A stretch of 33,387 nt of DNA from Candidatus Thermoplasmatota archaeon (GCA_035540375.1 DATLGO010000108.1:1-33387), one strand, 5' to 3'; positions 1 to 7,988 are shown, counted from the first letter of the stretch. Notes: generated by a model not told the origin, from the sequence alone. Translations and numbers: made by a program.

Positions 1-385
1 GTCGTCGCGCGCGCGCCGGCGGGGGCGCGGGGCGCGGCGGCGGCCGCGCGGGGGGCGCGCGCGCGACGACGACGTCGCCGTCCGTGGCTCGCGCGTGCGC
101 AAGGTCCCGCGCTGCAGCGTCGAGGAGCGACGCGAGGTCCGCGGCGGGCTTGCCATCCGTTGTCGCGAGCGCCTTCACGAGCGCCATGACGACCTCGGGG
201 CGCGGGAGCCCGAGCCGGCGCGCGACGGCCGCGATGGCGCCCTGGGGGTCGCCTTCGCGCAGGGCGCGCGCGAGGTAGTTGGCGTCGACGCCGACTTCGC
301 CGAGCGTGGACTCGAGGGCCTCGACAGGCACCCCGAGCGCGGTCGCGAGGCGGCCGGCGTCGAGCGTGGGGGTCCCGGCCTGCAT
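1..385 (-). CDS. Unknown protein, 5' part only (runs off left edge)
   Basis: Reading the minus strand from ATG at 385, the frame stays open for 128 codons to the window edge, so only the N-terminal part is present. The first 100 residues are Ala/Leu/Glu-rich and look helical (starting MQAGTPTLDAGRLATALGVP), with no motif I recognise. From about residue 108 the protein turns into a Pro/Arg/Ala-rich low-complexity stretch, which could be a linker to a further domain outside the window. A TATA-like CTATAA lies at 416-411, about 28 nt upstream of the ATG, as for the leaderless genes elsewhere here. Codon use (G/C at third positions) matches the neighbours. It is divergent from glutamate dehydrogenase 1. 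Function unknown. Confidence 0.7.
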   Translation of the reverse strand, partial: MQAGTPTLDAGRLATALGVPVEALESTLGEVGVDANYLARALREGDPQGAIAAVARRLGLPRPEVVMALVKALATTDGKPAADLASLLDAAARDLAHARATDGDVVVARAPPARPPPRPAPPPARARR

Positions 386-410
386 GGGGGCGTAGCAGGC
401 GCGCCCTCTC

Positions 411-416
411 TTATAG
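411..416 (-). promoter_or_regulatory. TATA-like box for the left-edge gene
   Basis: CTATAA on the minus strand, centred about 28 nt from the ATG at 385; this spacing implies a leaderless mRNA. Confidence 0.55.
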
Positions 417-477
417 ACAGCGGAGCCCCGGCGCGGCCGCGCGAGCGCGGTCGGGAAGGGTTCGAGGTTGCCCATCC

Positions 478-485
478 CTTTTAAG
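478..485 (+). promoter_or_regulatory. TATA-like box for glutamate dehydrogenase 1
   Basis: CTTTTAAG predicts transcription from about 508, leaving a leader of roughly 55 nt before the GTG at 562. This gene therefore differs from its mostly leaderless neighbours. Confidence 0.55.
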
Positions 486-544
486 AGGTCAAGGAAGCAT
501 CGGATTTCACCGGAGCGAGGACCCGCACGGAGAAGCGGTCGCTC

Positions 545-562
545 CGGGGAGAGGAATCCCCG
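545..562 (+). promoter_or_regulatory. Shine-Dalgarno hairpin in front of gdh1
   Basis: A purine-rich ribosome-binding sequence (546-554, GGGGAGAGG) ends 7 nt before the GTG at 562. It lies inside a perfect 6-bp hairpin, CGGGGA at 545-550 and TCCCCG at 557-562, with GAGGAA in the loop. The stem includes the first base of the start codon, so folding could affect initiation. Confidence 0.4.
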
Positions 563-1818
563 TGTCCCACGCCATGAATCCGAGGGAAGTCGCGAACCGC
601 CAGTTCGACATCGCCGCGGACATCCTGAAGCTCGACGACAGCACGAGGAACGTGCTCAAGCACCCGAAGACGGTGATGAGGGTCGCCGTCCCCGTTCGCA
701 TGGATTCGGGCAAGATCGAGGTGTTCACGGGCTGGCGGAGCCAGTACCACGACGCGAAGGGGCCCTACAAGGGCGGCATCCGCTTCCATCCCGACGTGAC
801 CGAGGACGAGGTCATCGCGCTCTCCGCGTGGATGACGTGGAAGTGCGCCGTGCTCGACCTGCCCTTCGGCGGCGGCAAGGGCGGCATCCGCGTCGACCCG
901 AAGAAGCTCTCCCCGCGCGAGCTCGAGGAGATGACGCGCCGCTACACGGCCGCCATCGCCCCGATCATCGGCCCCCAGAAGGACATCCCCGCGCCCGACG
1001 TCTACACGAACTCGCAGACGATGGCGTGGCTCATGGACACGTACTCCCAGATCGTCGGCCAGCGCACGCCCGGCGTCACGACGGGCAAGCCCGTCGAGGT
1101 CGGCGGGAGCCTCGGCCGCGACACGGCGACGAGCTACGGCGCGCTCATCTGCGCCCGCGAGGCGTTCAAGGTGAAGGGCATCCCGCCCGGCGGCGCGACG
1201 ATCGCGATCCAGGGTTATGGCAACGCGGGCTTCAACGCGCATCTCCTCGCCGGCAAGTTCCTCCCCGGCTCGAAGGTCGTCGCGGTCTCGGACTCGAAGG
1301 GCGGCATCTTCGACCCGAACGGCCTCGACCCGCGCAAAATCGCGGAGCACAAGGACAAGACGGGAAGCGTCGTGAACTATCCCGGCGCGAAGAACATCAC
1401 GAACCACGAGCTCCTCGAGCTCAAGGTCGACCTTCTGATCCCGGCCGCGCTCGAGGGCCAGATCACGAAGGCGAACGCCGCGAAGCTCCAGTGCAAGGTC
1501 GTCGTCGAGGCCGCGAACGGCCCCACGACGCCCGAGGCCGACCAGATCCTCTTCGAGAAGGGCGTCCTGCTCGTGCCCGACATCCTCGCGAACGCGGGCG
1601 GCGTCACGGTCTCGTACTTCGAGTGGCTGCAGGCCCAGTACGACTACCCGTGGAGCCTCGAGCAGGTGCACACGCGGCTCGAGGAGCGCATGATCGCGAG
1701 CTTCACGGCCGTGCGCGAGACGAGCGACAAGCACCGCGTCCACTTCCGCACGGGCGCCTACGTGCTCGCGGTGGGCCGCGTCTCGAAGGCGCTGAATCTC
1801 CTCGGCGTCTGGCCGTAG
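562..1818 (+). CDS. gdhA: Glutamate dehydrogenase (paralogue 1)
   Basis: A 418-residue Glu/Leu/Phe/Val dehydrogenase, the usual length for archaeal hexameric GDH; it interconverts glutamate and 2-oxoglutarate plus ammonia with NAD(P). The N-terminal substrate domain carries GPYKGGIRFHP (68-77) and PFGGGKGG with the catalytic-site lysine at about 106. The Rossmann domain carries QGYGNAGFNAH (217-227; GxGxxG-like) and SDSKGG at the end of the second strand. AANGPTTPEAD and the conserved NAGGV/YFEW block follow. The GTG at 562 is preferred for its Shine-Dalgarno spacing; ATG at 574 is possible. It stands alone, followed by a Nudix gene with its own promoter. A second paralogue lies at 24579-25901. 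Cofactor preference cannot be read safely from the sequence. Confidence 0.95.
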   Translation: MSHAMNPREVANRQFDIAADILKLDDSTRNVLKHPKTVMRVAVPVRMDSGKIEVFTGWRSQYHDAKGPYKGGIRFHPDVTEDEVIALSAWMTWKCAVLDLPFGGGKGGIRVDPKKLSPRELEEMTRRYTAAIAPIIGPQKDIPAPDVYTNSQTMAWLMDTYSQIVGQRTPGVTTGKPVEVGGSLGRDTATSYGALICAREAFKVKGIPPGGATIAIQGYGNAGFNAHLLAGKFLPGSKVVAVSDSKGGIFDPNGLDPRKIAEHKDKTGSVVNYPGAKNITNHELLELKVDLLIPAALEGQITKANAAKLQCKVVVEAANGPTTPEADQILFEKGVLLVPDILANAGGVTVSYFEWLQAQYDYPWSLEQVHTRLEERMIASFTAVRETSDKHRVHFRTGAYVLAVGRVSKALNLLGVWP

Positions 1819-1893
1819 GCCGCATCCGAAGCGGGGGCCGCGCGCCCCCGCGCCCTGATTTCCCCCGGCGCGTCGCCGCCGGATGCGAACCCC

Positions 1894-1899
1894 TTTAAT
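1894..1899 (+). promoter_or_regulatory. TATA-like box for the Nudix gene
   Basis: TTTAAT lies 24-29 nt before the GTG at 1923, implying leaderless transcription. The upstream ATG at 1912 runs into a stop after four codons and is excluded. Confidence 0.6.
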
Positions 1900-1922
1900 G
1901 CGGGGTCCGCCATGCCCCGCGC

Positions 1923-2381
1923 GTGAGCCCCGGCATCCGCGCCCGCGAGCCGCCCCGGGTCCACGAGCGTTCCGCGGGCGCCGTCGTCTTCGCCCCGGGC
2001 GACGCCGGGCGCGAATATCTCCTCCTGCGCTTCGGCACGGGCCCCTGGGGGTTCCCGAAGGGCCACATCGAAGCGGGCGAGAGCGAGGTCGAGACGGCGC
2101 AGCGCGAGGTCATGGAGGAGACGGGGATCCCCGTCGCGGCGCAGCGCATCGTCGAGGGCTTCCGCGAATCCACGGGCTACTCGTTCAGGCGCGGGCGATC
2201 GGTCGTCGAGAAGGAGGTCCGGTTCTACCTCGTCGAGTCCTCGACCCGCGAGGTCCGGCTGAGCCACGAGCACGACGCCTTCGCGTGGCTTCCGTACCGC
2301 TCGGCGCTCGCGCGCCTTACCCTCGCCGGGCCCCGACGCGTTCTCGAATCGGCGGAGACGCACCTCGCGGAGGGCGCCTGA
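1923..2381 (+). CDS. Nudix hydrolase (Ap4A hydrolase-like)
   Basis: A 152-residue single-domain Nudix protein. The box is perfect: G47, E53, R61-E62, E65-E66, G68, I69 fit Gx5Ex7REUxEExGU, the Mg-binding catalytic helix. The context GPWGFPKGHIEAGE resembles the asymmetric diadenosine tetraphosphatase branch (PKGH before the box), so hydrolysis of dinucleoside polyphosphates or related nucleotides is the likely role; the substrate is inferred. The GTG start is set by the TATA box 24-29 nt upstream. The PAP2-like gene begins on the base after its stop codon, so the two are probably cotranscribed. Confidence 0.9.
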   Translation: MSPGIRAREPPRVHERSAGAVVFAPGDAGREYLLLRFGTGPWGFPKGHIEAGESEVETAQREVMEETGIPVAAQRIVEGFRESTGYSFRRGRSVVEKEVRFYLVESSTREVRLSHEHDAFAWLPYRSALARLTLAGPRRVLESAETHLAEGA

Positions 2382-3200
2382 TTGCCCGCGACGCTCGAAG
2401 GCGCGGCCGGAACCGTCGCGCTCCTCCTGTCCCTCGCGCTCCCGATCAGCATCCTGCTCGGCGGCGTGCTCTTCGTCCCGCGCCGCGCCGCCTTCTGGAG
2501 CCTCGAGCGCGCGCGCCTCGCGGCCACGCGCCACCGCGCCGTCCTCCTCGGCATGCTGGGCGTCCTCGCGCTCGCGATCGTGCAGACGCAGATCGATCCC
2601 GCGGTCACCGCCGCCCTCGGCTGGGACTTCACGCCGACCTTCCGCGCGATCGAGGGCGACGTCCACCTGCGCCTCCAGCAGGCCTTCGACCTCCCCGCGC
2701 TCACGTTCCTCCTCGCGGTCGTGTACGTGATCGGCTTTCCCGTCTTCACGCAGTTCACGGTCCTGCTCTTCGTCTGGCTCGACGCGAAGCGCCTCGCGGA
2801 GCGCGCCTTCGCGGCCTTCGCGCTCTGCTACGTGCTCGCGCTCCCGTTCTACCTCTTCTTCCCGGTGAGCGAGGTCTGGACGGTGGGCGAGGCGCGCAAC
2901 CTCGCGCTCTTCCACCCCGCGGTCGAGGCTCACCTCTACGCGTTCAACGAGGTGGGCAACTGCTTCCCGAGCCTCCACACGGCGATGAGCGTCGCGCTCG
3001 CCGCCGTCGCGTGGCAAAGCGGCCACCGCGCCTACGCGCGGTTCGGCGCGGTTCTTGCGACGCTCATCGTGGTCTCGACGATCCTCCTCGGCATCCACTG
3101 GATCACGGACGTCGTCGCGGGCCTCGCGCTCGCGGCGCTCGTGGTCGTGCTCGTGGACCGCTTCCTTCCCCAGACGCAAACGGACCGCATCAGCGCTTGA
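2382..3200 (+). CDS. PAP2/inositol-phosphotransferase-like membrane phosphatase
   Basis: A 272-residue integral membrane protein with about six hydrophobic segments. It carries PAP2 superfamily motifs near the C-terminus: CFPSLHTAMSVA (194-205, active-site His199) and GIHWITDVVAG (237-247, His239 and Asp243). The first motif matches the Aur1/Ipt1-like PAP2 branch, which acts on lipid phosphates or transfers phospho-head groups at the membrane surface. The start is TTG directly abutting the TGA of the Nudix gene, with no better in-frame start, so translation is probably coupled. Its 3' end overlaps the convergent SRPBCC gene by 11 bp. Possible roles are polyprenyl-phosphate recycling or lipid head-group exchange; I cannot tell which. 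Confidence 0.85.
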   Translation: MPATLEGAAGTVALLLSLALPISILLGGVLFVPRRAAFWSLERARLAATRHRAVLLGMLGVLALAIVQTQIDPAVTAALGWDFTPTFRAIEGDVHLRLQQAFDLPALTFLLAVVYVIGFPVFTQFTVLLFVWLDAKRLAERAFAAFALCYVLALPFYLFFPVSEVWTVGEARNLALFHPAVEAHLYAFNEVGNCFPSLHTAMSVALAAVAWQSGHRAYARFGAVLATLIVVSTILLGIHWITDVVAGLALAALVVVLVDRFLPQTQTDRISA

Positions 3201-3657
3201 CGCCGAGGCCTTCGCGCGCGTCCTCCACGTGGCCCGCGAAATCGCGCGCCATCTCGCGAAGGAGGCTCCGCCGGACGACCGGGACGAGAAAACCGAGGAA
3301 TCCGCGCGGCGCGAGCGCGCCCTCGACGACCACCCGAGCCCCGCCGGGGGCCTCCTCGACGCGCCACGTGGCGCGGTAGCCATACGCGCCTTCGAGGGCA
3401 ATCGCGCGCGCCGCGTCGTCGAAGGTGGCGACGACGCGGAAGGATCGGCGACCCCACGCGTCCTCGACGACGACCGAGCGCGCATCGCGCGGCACGACCT
3501 TGCGCGCGCTCGGCGGCGCCTCGCCGGGCGGGATTCCCGCGCCTCGCAGGAACGCGGGCCGGGCGTGGTCGTCCTCGCGGAAGTCCTTGAGCCAGGCGTA
3601 GACCGCGGCCGGGTCCGCCTCGAGGACGGCCTCGTGCCTCCAGCGCGCGGCGGGCAT
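3190..3657 (-). CDS. SRPBCC (START/Bet v1-like) domain protein
   Basis: A 155-residue protein with the layout of a single SRPBCC/polyketide-cyclase-like domain. It starts MPAARWRHEAVLEADPAAV, a typical first strand and helix entry, continues with alternating strands (SVVVEDAWGRRSFRVVATF, ATWRVEEAPGGARVVVEG), and ends with a long amphipathic helix (RSLLREMARDFAGHVEDA). Such domains bind hydrophobic ligands in a deep pocket; no catalytic residue is evident and the ligand is unknown. The open frame extends far upstream, but ATG 3657 is chosen because TTATG at 3682-3686 sits about 27 nt upstream and because longer forms read antisense through the helicase gene. It is divergent from the XPD-like helicase and its stop overlaps the PAP2-like gene. 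Confidence 0.8.
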   Translation of the reverse strand: MPAARWRHEAVLEADPAAVYAWLKDFREDDHARPAFLRGAGIPPGEAPPSARKVVPRDARSVVVEDAWGRRSFRVVATFDDAARAIALEGAYGYRATWRVEEAPGGARVVVEGALAPRGFLGFLVPVVRRSLLREMARDFAGHVEDAREGLGVKR

Positions 3658-3680
3658 GGTTCCGCGAGGCGTCGGTCCGC

Positions 3681-3688
3681 GCATAAGC
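3681..3688 (-). promoter_or_regulatory. TATA-like box for the SRPBCC gene
   Basis: GCTTATGC on the minus strand, centred about 27 nt upstream of ATG 3657. Read on the plus strand the same bases give GCATAAGC, so it could also serve the divergent helicase gene. Confidence 0.5.
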
Positions 3689-3739
3689 CTCGCGCCGCCG
3701 GGGCGCGGCTCTTTGACCCGGAGGCGCCATGCGCTGGGC

Positions 3740-5698
3740 GTGCCCGGCCTCCTCCCGTACGCGCCGCGCCCCCACCAGGAGGCGCTCGTCGCCCTCGTCG
3801 ACGAGGCCGTCCGGGAGGGCGCGCACGTCGTCCTCGAGAGCGGTACGGGCACGGGGAAGACCGTCGGCGCGCTCGCGGGCGTCCTGCCCGCCGCGCTCGA
3901 AGGGGGGCTCCGCGTCGTGTACCTCACGCGCACGAACGCGCAGCAGGCGCAGGTCATGACGGAGTTCCGCGCCATCCGCGCCGCGCATCCGGCCTTGATG
4001 GAGGGGCGGCACGCGGTCGCGCTCCAGGGCCGCGCGCACCTCTGCCCGCTGCGCCGCGAGGATCCCGAGTTCGCGGACGCGGGGGCCGAGGAGCTCGCGC
4101 TCATGTGCCGCGACGCGCGCCGCGCCGTCGACGACATGCGCGACGGGAAGGCGCCGCGCCACAGGCCCTGCCGATTCTACAAGGCGACGACGCCCGAGGC
4201 GCGCGAGGAGGCGGTCCGATGGGCCGTGGACGCGAATCCGTCGGCGGAGGACCTCGTCGGACGCGTGGAATCGGGCGCGATGTGCCCGTACGAGGTCACG
4301 AAGACGCTCCTCCGGACGGCGACGCTCGTCACGTGCCCCTATGTCTACTTCTTCAATCCGAACCTGCGGCGCGCGCTGCTCTCGTGGATGGCGGCGGACC
4401 TCGGCAATCTCGTGATCGTGGTCGACGAGGCCCACAACCTCCCCGATTTCGCGCGCGACCTCATGAGCGCGGAGCTCGGGCGCGGAACGCTCGAGCGCGC
4501 CGACCGCGAAACGAACACGTACGGCAACCCCGAGACGCCGCTCGGCGTCGATCTGCGAGGGCTCCTCGCGGGCGTCGACCGCGCGATCGCCGCGATCGCA
4601 TCCGAGCACCTCTCCGGCCCCGCGCCCGACGACGTCGCGGAGGACGCGCTGCTTCCGCCCGGCGCCGTCGCGGCGGAGATCCTCTCCACGTTCCGCGCGC
4701 CGTCGCCGCGTTACGAGAAGGCCGTCGGCTTCCTCCTCGCCTACGGGGAGGCCGTGCGCGAGGGGCAGCGGCGGCGCGGGCGCGTCCCCCGCTCGTACGT
4801 GGGCGCGGTGGGCGCGTTCCTCGCGCGCCTTTCGGAGGCCGAGGACGTCGACCACGCCGTCCTCGTCGAGCGCACGCGCGAGGGCGAGTCGCGGCTCGCG
4901 ATCGCCTGCCTCGATCCGTCGATCGCCGCCCGCGTGCTGCTCGACGCCCACGCGAGCGTCCACATGAGCGGCACGCTCGCGCCCCTCGACGCCTACCGGG
5001 ATTCGATCGGGCTGCCCTCGGCCTCGCGCGTCGCGAGCTACCCGAGCCCGTTTCCGCGCGAGCACCGACGCGTGCTCTACGACCCGACGGTCACGACGCG
5101 CTTCGAGGAGGTCCGCGGCGACCCCGAGGCGTGGCCCCGCATGGCCGCGCGCCTCGCGGCGCTACGACGCGCGCACGACCGGAACATGGCCGTGTTCGTT
5201 CCGAGCTGGGACGTGCTCGCGCGCCTCGCGCCCGCCCTTGGCCGCGACGCCATCGTCGAGCCGCGCGGCGGGCGGCAGGAGGACGTGATGCGCGCGGTCG
5301 CCCGGTTCAAGACGGCGCGCGGCGCGACGCTCGTGAGCGTCGTCGGGGGGCGCCTGTCGGAGGGCCTCGACTTCCCGGACGACACGCTCGAGGTGGTGGT
5401 CGTCGTGGGGCTCCCGTACCCGAAGCCCACCGCCCGCCACCAGGCGCTCGTGCGCTTCCACGACGTCCGCCACGGCCGGGGCTGGGACTATGCCGTCGTC
5501 GCCCCGATGACCCGACGGGTCCTCCAGGCCGTGGGCCGGCTCATCCGGACGCCCACGGACCGCGGCGTCGCCGTGCTTCTCGACCGCCGGGCGGCGCTTC
5601 TCGGGCCCGCCATCCCGGACCTCGCCCCCCTCGAAAGCGACGGCGCGGTGTCCTCGTTCTTCGGCCTGGACAACAAGTCCTCTAGAAAACGTTCTTAG
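3740..5698 (+). CDS. XPD/Rad3-family DNA helicase with iron-sulfur cluster
   Basis: A superfamily 2 5'-3' DNA helicase of the XPD/Rad3/DinG group, 652 residues from GTG 3740. Motif I is ESGTGTGKT (33-41); motif II is VVDEAHN with DEAH at about 229-232. Four cysteines lie between them, in HLCPL (102), LMCRD (123), RPCRF (144) and AMCPY (182), the arrangement that binds the family's 4Fe-4S cluster. Late motifs include SEGLDFPDD and QAVGRLIRTPTDRG (motif VI). Archaeal XPD acts in nucleotide-excision-type repair or replication-associated unwinding. The frame is open back to ATG 3656, but GTG 3740 puts the typical YAPRPHQ motif near the N-terminus and lies about 26 nt after the TATA-like CTTTGA at 3711; ATG 3656 cannot be excluded. 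The lipoprotein gene follows after 22 bp. Confidence 0.92.
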   Translation: MPGLLPYAPRPHQEALVALVDEAVREGAHVVLESGTGTGKTVGALAGVLPAALEGGLRVVYLTRTNAQQAQVMTEFRAIRAAHPALMEGRHAVALQGRAHLCPLRREDPEFADAGAEELALMCRDARRAVDDMRDGKAPRHRPCRFYKATTPEAREEAVRWAVDANPSAEDLVGRVESGAMCPYEVTKTLLRTATLVTCPYVYFFNPNLRRALLSWMAADLGNLVIVVDEAHNLPDFARDLMSAELGRGTLERADRETNTYGNPETPLGVDLRGLLAGVDRAIAAIASEHLSGPAPDDVAEDALLPPGAVAAEILSTFRAPSPRYEKAVGFLLAYGEAVREGQRRRGRVPRSYVGAVGAFLARLSEAEDVDHAVLVERTREGESRLAIACLDPSIAARVLLDAHASVHMSGTLAPLDAYRDSIGLPSASRVASYPSPFPREHRRVLYDPTVTTRFEEVRGDPEAWPRMAARLAALRRAHDRNMAVFVPSWDVLARLAPALGRDAIVEPRGGRQEDVMRAVARFKTARGATLVSVVGGRLSEGLDFPDDTLEVVVVVGLPYPKPTARHQALVRFHDVRHGRGWDYAVVAPMTRRVLQAVGRLIRTPTDRGVAVLLDRRAALLGPAIPDLAPLESDGAVSSFFGLDNKSSRKRS

Positions 5699-5720
5699 GA
5701 GGCCGTGCGTCATCGCCGCC

Positions 5721-6902
5721 ATGGCCCCCGGCGCGCCCCTCGCCGTCGCGACCCTCCTCGTCACCGCCCTCCTCGCCGGCTGCATCGGCGGAAGCCGGGA
5801 CGACCAGGAGCCCCGCCTCCTGACCCCCCTCAACGAGACGGGACCGAACACGACCCTCCCCGACGACCGTCCGCCCTCCGCCGGGCTCGCGGAGACGAAC
5901 CGGACCGAATCCGGCCTCGGCGGCGTCGACCACCGCCACGACTATTGGGCCGGCCGCAGCGTCGTCACGCTCTACGAAGGGCCCGTGTACCTGAGCGTCA
6001 TCCCCGTCTTCCCCGACGGCGAGGGATCGATGCCGAAATCGAGCGCGTACGTGACGCTCCCGAAGGGCGAGCCTCCGTCGCTCGTGTACGAGGGCGCGGA
6101 CCGCCTCGAGATCCACGTTGGCGCCCCCCTGATCGCCCCGAACGTCCCGCATCCCGCGCCGCCGGCGATGAAGGTGCAGTGGAAGACCGCGATGGCGAAC
6201 GCGTTCGGCGAATCGACGGCCATCACCTACGGCGCGCCGCTCGAGATCAAGATCAAGCCCCGCGAGACGGACATGCCGCACTCGGTTTCGAGCCTCTGGG
6301 CCTTCCGTTTCACGCTCGACCGCTCGGAGGAGCTCGAGTACCCCGTCAAGATCCTGGTTTTCAAGGGCAACGACGTCGTGAGCTGGCCCGGTCACCCCGA
6401 CTTCTACGCGGACAAGTCGAGCCGGGTCGTGCTCCAGAAGATCGTCAAGACGAAGATGCACGGCATCGTCGGGAGTTACCTCTACGATGCGGGCGGGACG
6501 TGGGTCAACCCGGAGAAGCTGATCAGCCACGGGACGACGCGCCTCGACGTGTTCGCGAACGTCACCAAGATCACCTCCCAGACCGGCCAGCAGGCGACGG
6601 GCTACTTCCTGGAGCACCACAACGCGACCGTCCTCGGCGAGGAGATCCAGTTCGGCGACCGCACGAGGGACAAGGACGGACCCCAGGACGGGGTCCGGAG
6701 CTGGAACTTCACGATTCCCGTCACGCCCGACGGCATGGACGGCCCGTACCAGCCGGAGAGCCGGTGGGGCTTCCGCCTCATGGCGACCTTCGCGAACGCG
6801 GCCGGGTCGGGGCTGTGCCCCGGCTGCTTCGACTACGAGATCGAGTACGAGATCACCGTCGTCGCCTCCACGACCCCGGGCACGAAGGCCGTCACGATGT
6901 GA
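5721..6902 (+). CDS. Predicted lipoprotein, unknown function
   Basis: A 393-residue exported protein. A short hydrophobic signal ends in a lipobox, LLAGC, with the lipidated Cys at 21, followed by a Ser/Asp/Glu/Pro/Thr-rich linker. The rest is strand-rich with several N-x-S/T sequons (NETG, NRTE, NVTK, NATV, NFTI), consistent with an N-glycosylated extracytoplasmic domain. The C-terminal part has a CPGC pair (about 364-367) that could form a disulfide or bind metal. I recognise no family. ATG 5721 is the only reasonable start. GGAGG at 5698-5702 overlaps the helicase stop and is 18 nt from the ATG, too far for a good ribosome-binding site. It faces another lipoprotein gene tail-to-tail, 6 bp apart. 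Confidence 0.8.
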   Translation: MAPGAPLAVATLLVTALLAGCIGGSRDDQEPRLLTPLNETGPNTTLPDDRPPSAGLAETNRTESGLGGVDHRHDYWAGRSVVTLYEGPVYLSVIPVFPDGEGSMPKSSAYVTLPKGEPPSLVYEGADRLEIHVGAPLIAPNVPHPAPPAMKVQWKTAMANAFGESTAITYGAPLEIKIKPRETDMPHSVSSLWAFRFTLDRSEELEYPVKILVFKGNDVVSWPGHPDFYADKSSRVVLQKIVKTKMHGIVGSYLYDAGGTWVNPEKLISHGTTRLDVFANVTKITSQTGQQATGYFLEHHNATVLGEEIQFGDRTRDKDGPQDGVRSWNFTIPVTPDGMDGPYQPESRWGFRLMATFANAAGSGLCPGCFDYEIEYEITVVASTTPGTKAVTM

Positions 6903-6908
6903 CGGCGC

Positions 6909-7508
6909 CTACGGCGTCGTGTCGTATCCAGGCGGCAGCGTGAAGACGAGGTTGCGGACCTCGAAGGTGCGAGCGTTCTTCGCGACGGTCACGCCGTCGA
7001 GCCTCCAGACGTCGCCCTGCGTGAGCGTCGTCACCGAGGCGTCCACCCGGACCGACCCGCGGTCCTCGCGCGCCTCGTCGATGCGGGTCTCGTATTCGTG
7101 CGGCTCGGCGACGGCGAACTCGTTCGAGGCGTCGAGGTACGTGGCGCGGCCGTCCGCGTCGATGCGCAGGACGACGCTCGACCACGTCGTGTTCTCCGTC
7201 TTCTGGTCGAGGCCGAGGTGCTGGCGGTCCGTGTAGCAGACGGTGCGCTTCCCGTCCGCGTCCGCGCCGGTCGCGTGGCGCGTGTCGTTGCTCGTCACGT
7301 AGGCGGCCGGGAGGCGCGCGGTGTGGCCGCCGAGAAGGTAGCAGGCGTGCTTGAAGGAGGTCGCCGGGTCGCTCGCGCCGACGCCGGGGGCCTTCGCGCC
7401 GCCCGCGGAGGCGCCCTGGGCTTCGCCGAGGTCGACGCATCCGGCAAGCGCGAGGGCGGCGGTCAACGCGACGGTGGCGACGACGAGGTGAGTGTGGCGC
7501 ATGGGCAT
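6909..7508 (-). CDS. Predicted lipoprotein, unknown function
   Basis: A 199-residue exported protein: N-terminal MPMRHTHLV, a hydrophobic stretch and the lipobox LALAGC with Cys24, then a Gly/Ala-rich linker and a strand-rich domain. Two further cysteines (SFKHACYLLGG and RTVCYTD) could form a disulfide. The C-terminal half (SVRVDASVTTLTQGDVWRL) looks like a beta-sandwich; no family is recognised. GTG or ATG near 7508/7502 is set by AAAAATAG at 7533-7540, about 28 nt upstream, so the mRNA is probably leaderless. It is divergent from the Lsm gene and convergent with the preceding lipoprotein gene. The pair may act at the cell surface, but nothing links them functionally beyond position. Confidence 0.78.
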   Translation of the reverse strand: MPMRHTHLVVATVALTAALALAGCVDLGEAQGASAGGAKAPGVGASDPATSFKHACYLLGGHTARLPAAYVTSNDTRHATGADADGKRTVCYTDRQHLGLDQKTENTTWSSVVLRIDADGRATYLDASNEFAVAEPHEYETRIDEAREDRGSVRVDASVTTLTQGDVWRLDGVTVAKNARTFEVRNLVFTLPPGYDTTP

Positions 7509-7532
7509 CCCGTTCGATCGAGCGGAGCCGAC

Positions 7533-7540
7533 CTATTTTT
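7533..7540 (-). promoter_or_regulatory. TATA-like box for the 6909-7508 lipoprotein
   Basis: AAAAATAG on the minus strand, the most A/T-rich octamer in this divergent gap, centred 28 nt from the start codon. Confidence 0.55.
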
Positions 7541-7656
7541 GTCCACCGATTCCGCTCGCGGACGCGCGCGTCGCGCCGGAGGCGCCCGCGGTCGCCGCCA
7601 AGACCGCGCCGCCCCGCTCCGCGTGTCCGACGCGCGCGCACGCGCGCGAAGAAGAC

Positions 7657-7662
7657 TTTAAG
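7657..7662 (+). promoter_or_regulatory. TATA-like box for the Lsm gene
   Basis: TTTAAG predicts transcription near 7686, giving a leader of about 10 nt before ATG 7696. Confidence 0.55.
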
Positions 7663-7695
7663 CCCGCGAGTCGGGATGTCGCCCCGGGTTGTTTC

Positions 7696-7911
7696 ATGGC
7701 CTTGCCTCTGGACGTGCTCGAACGTTCCATGAACCGGAAGATGAGTCTCCAGCTCAAGGACGGTCGCGTCCTCGAAGGCAAGCTCGTGGGCTACGACCAG
7801 TACATGAACCTCGTCCTGGACGAGACCGAGGAGAAGCACGCGGAAACGACGCGCCGCCTCGGGACCGTCGTCCTCCGCGGCAACAACGTGGTCACCATCG
7901 CCCCCTCGTAG
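7696..7911 (+). CDS. Sm-like (Lsm) RNA-binding protein
   Basis: A 71-residue archaeal Sm protein, the normal single-domain length. The Sm1 motif is MSLQLKDGRVLEGKLVGYDQ followed by YMNLVLDE (Asp and Asn of the RNA-binding loop present); the Sm2 motif is LGTVVLRGNNVVTI. These proteins form heptameric rings that bind U-rich RNA and take part in RNA processing and small-RNA biology. The open frame extends to 7492, but ATG 7696 matches the family start and has a TATA box upstream. Ribosomal protein L37e often follows this gene in Euryarchaeota; here the expected L37e is absent and a structured non-coding gap follows instead. Confidence 0.95.
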   Translation: MALPLDVLERSMNRKMSLQLKDGRVLEGKLVGYDQYMNLVLDETEEKHAETTRRLGTVVLRGNNVVTIAPS

Positions 7912-7957
7912 GCCCGAGGGGGCGGAGGGGTCAAGGCGGGGCCGGCAGGCCCCCGCA

Positions 7958-7965
7958 TTTATAAG
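7958..7965 (+). promoter_or_regulatory. TATA-like box in the Lsm/metAP gap
   Basis: ATTTATAA followed by G, a strong archaeal box A, predicts transcription from about 7988. It is downstream of the Lsm gene and faces the 3' end of the methionine aminopeptidase gene, so it cannot serve either. Confidence 0.5.
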
Positions 7966-7988
7966 AGCGGCCGCGCTCGTTCTCGGAA

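Noticed and set aside
3656-3739. ATG 3656 as the helicase start
   Set aside because: The 28 extra residues overlap the SRPBCC promoter and start and look non-homologous (MVPRGVGPRISLAPPGRG); GTG 3740 is more typical of XPD proteins, though 3656 remains possible.
3055-5685. 876-codon open frame on the plus strand
   Set aside because: It runs antisense to the SRPBCC gene and out of phase through the XPD-like helicase; the product is Arg/Pro low complexity.
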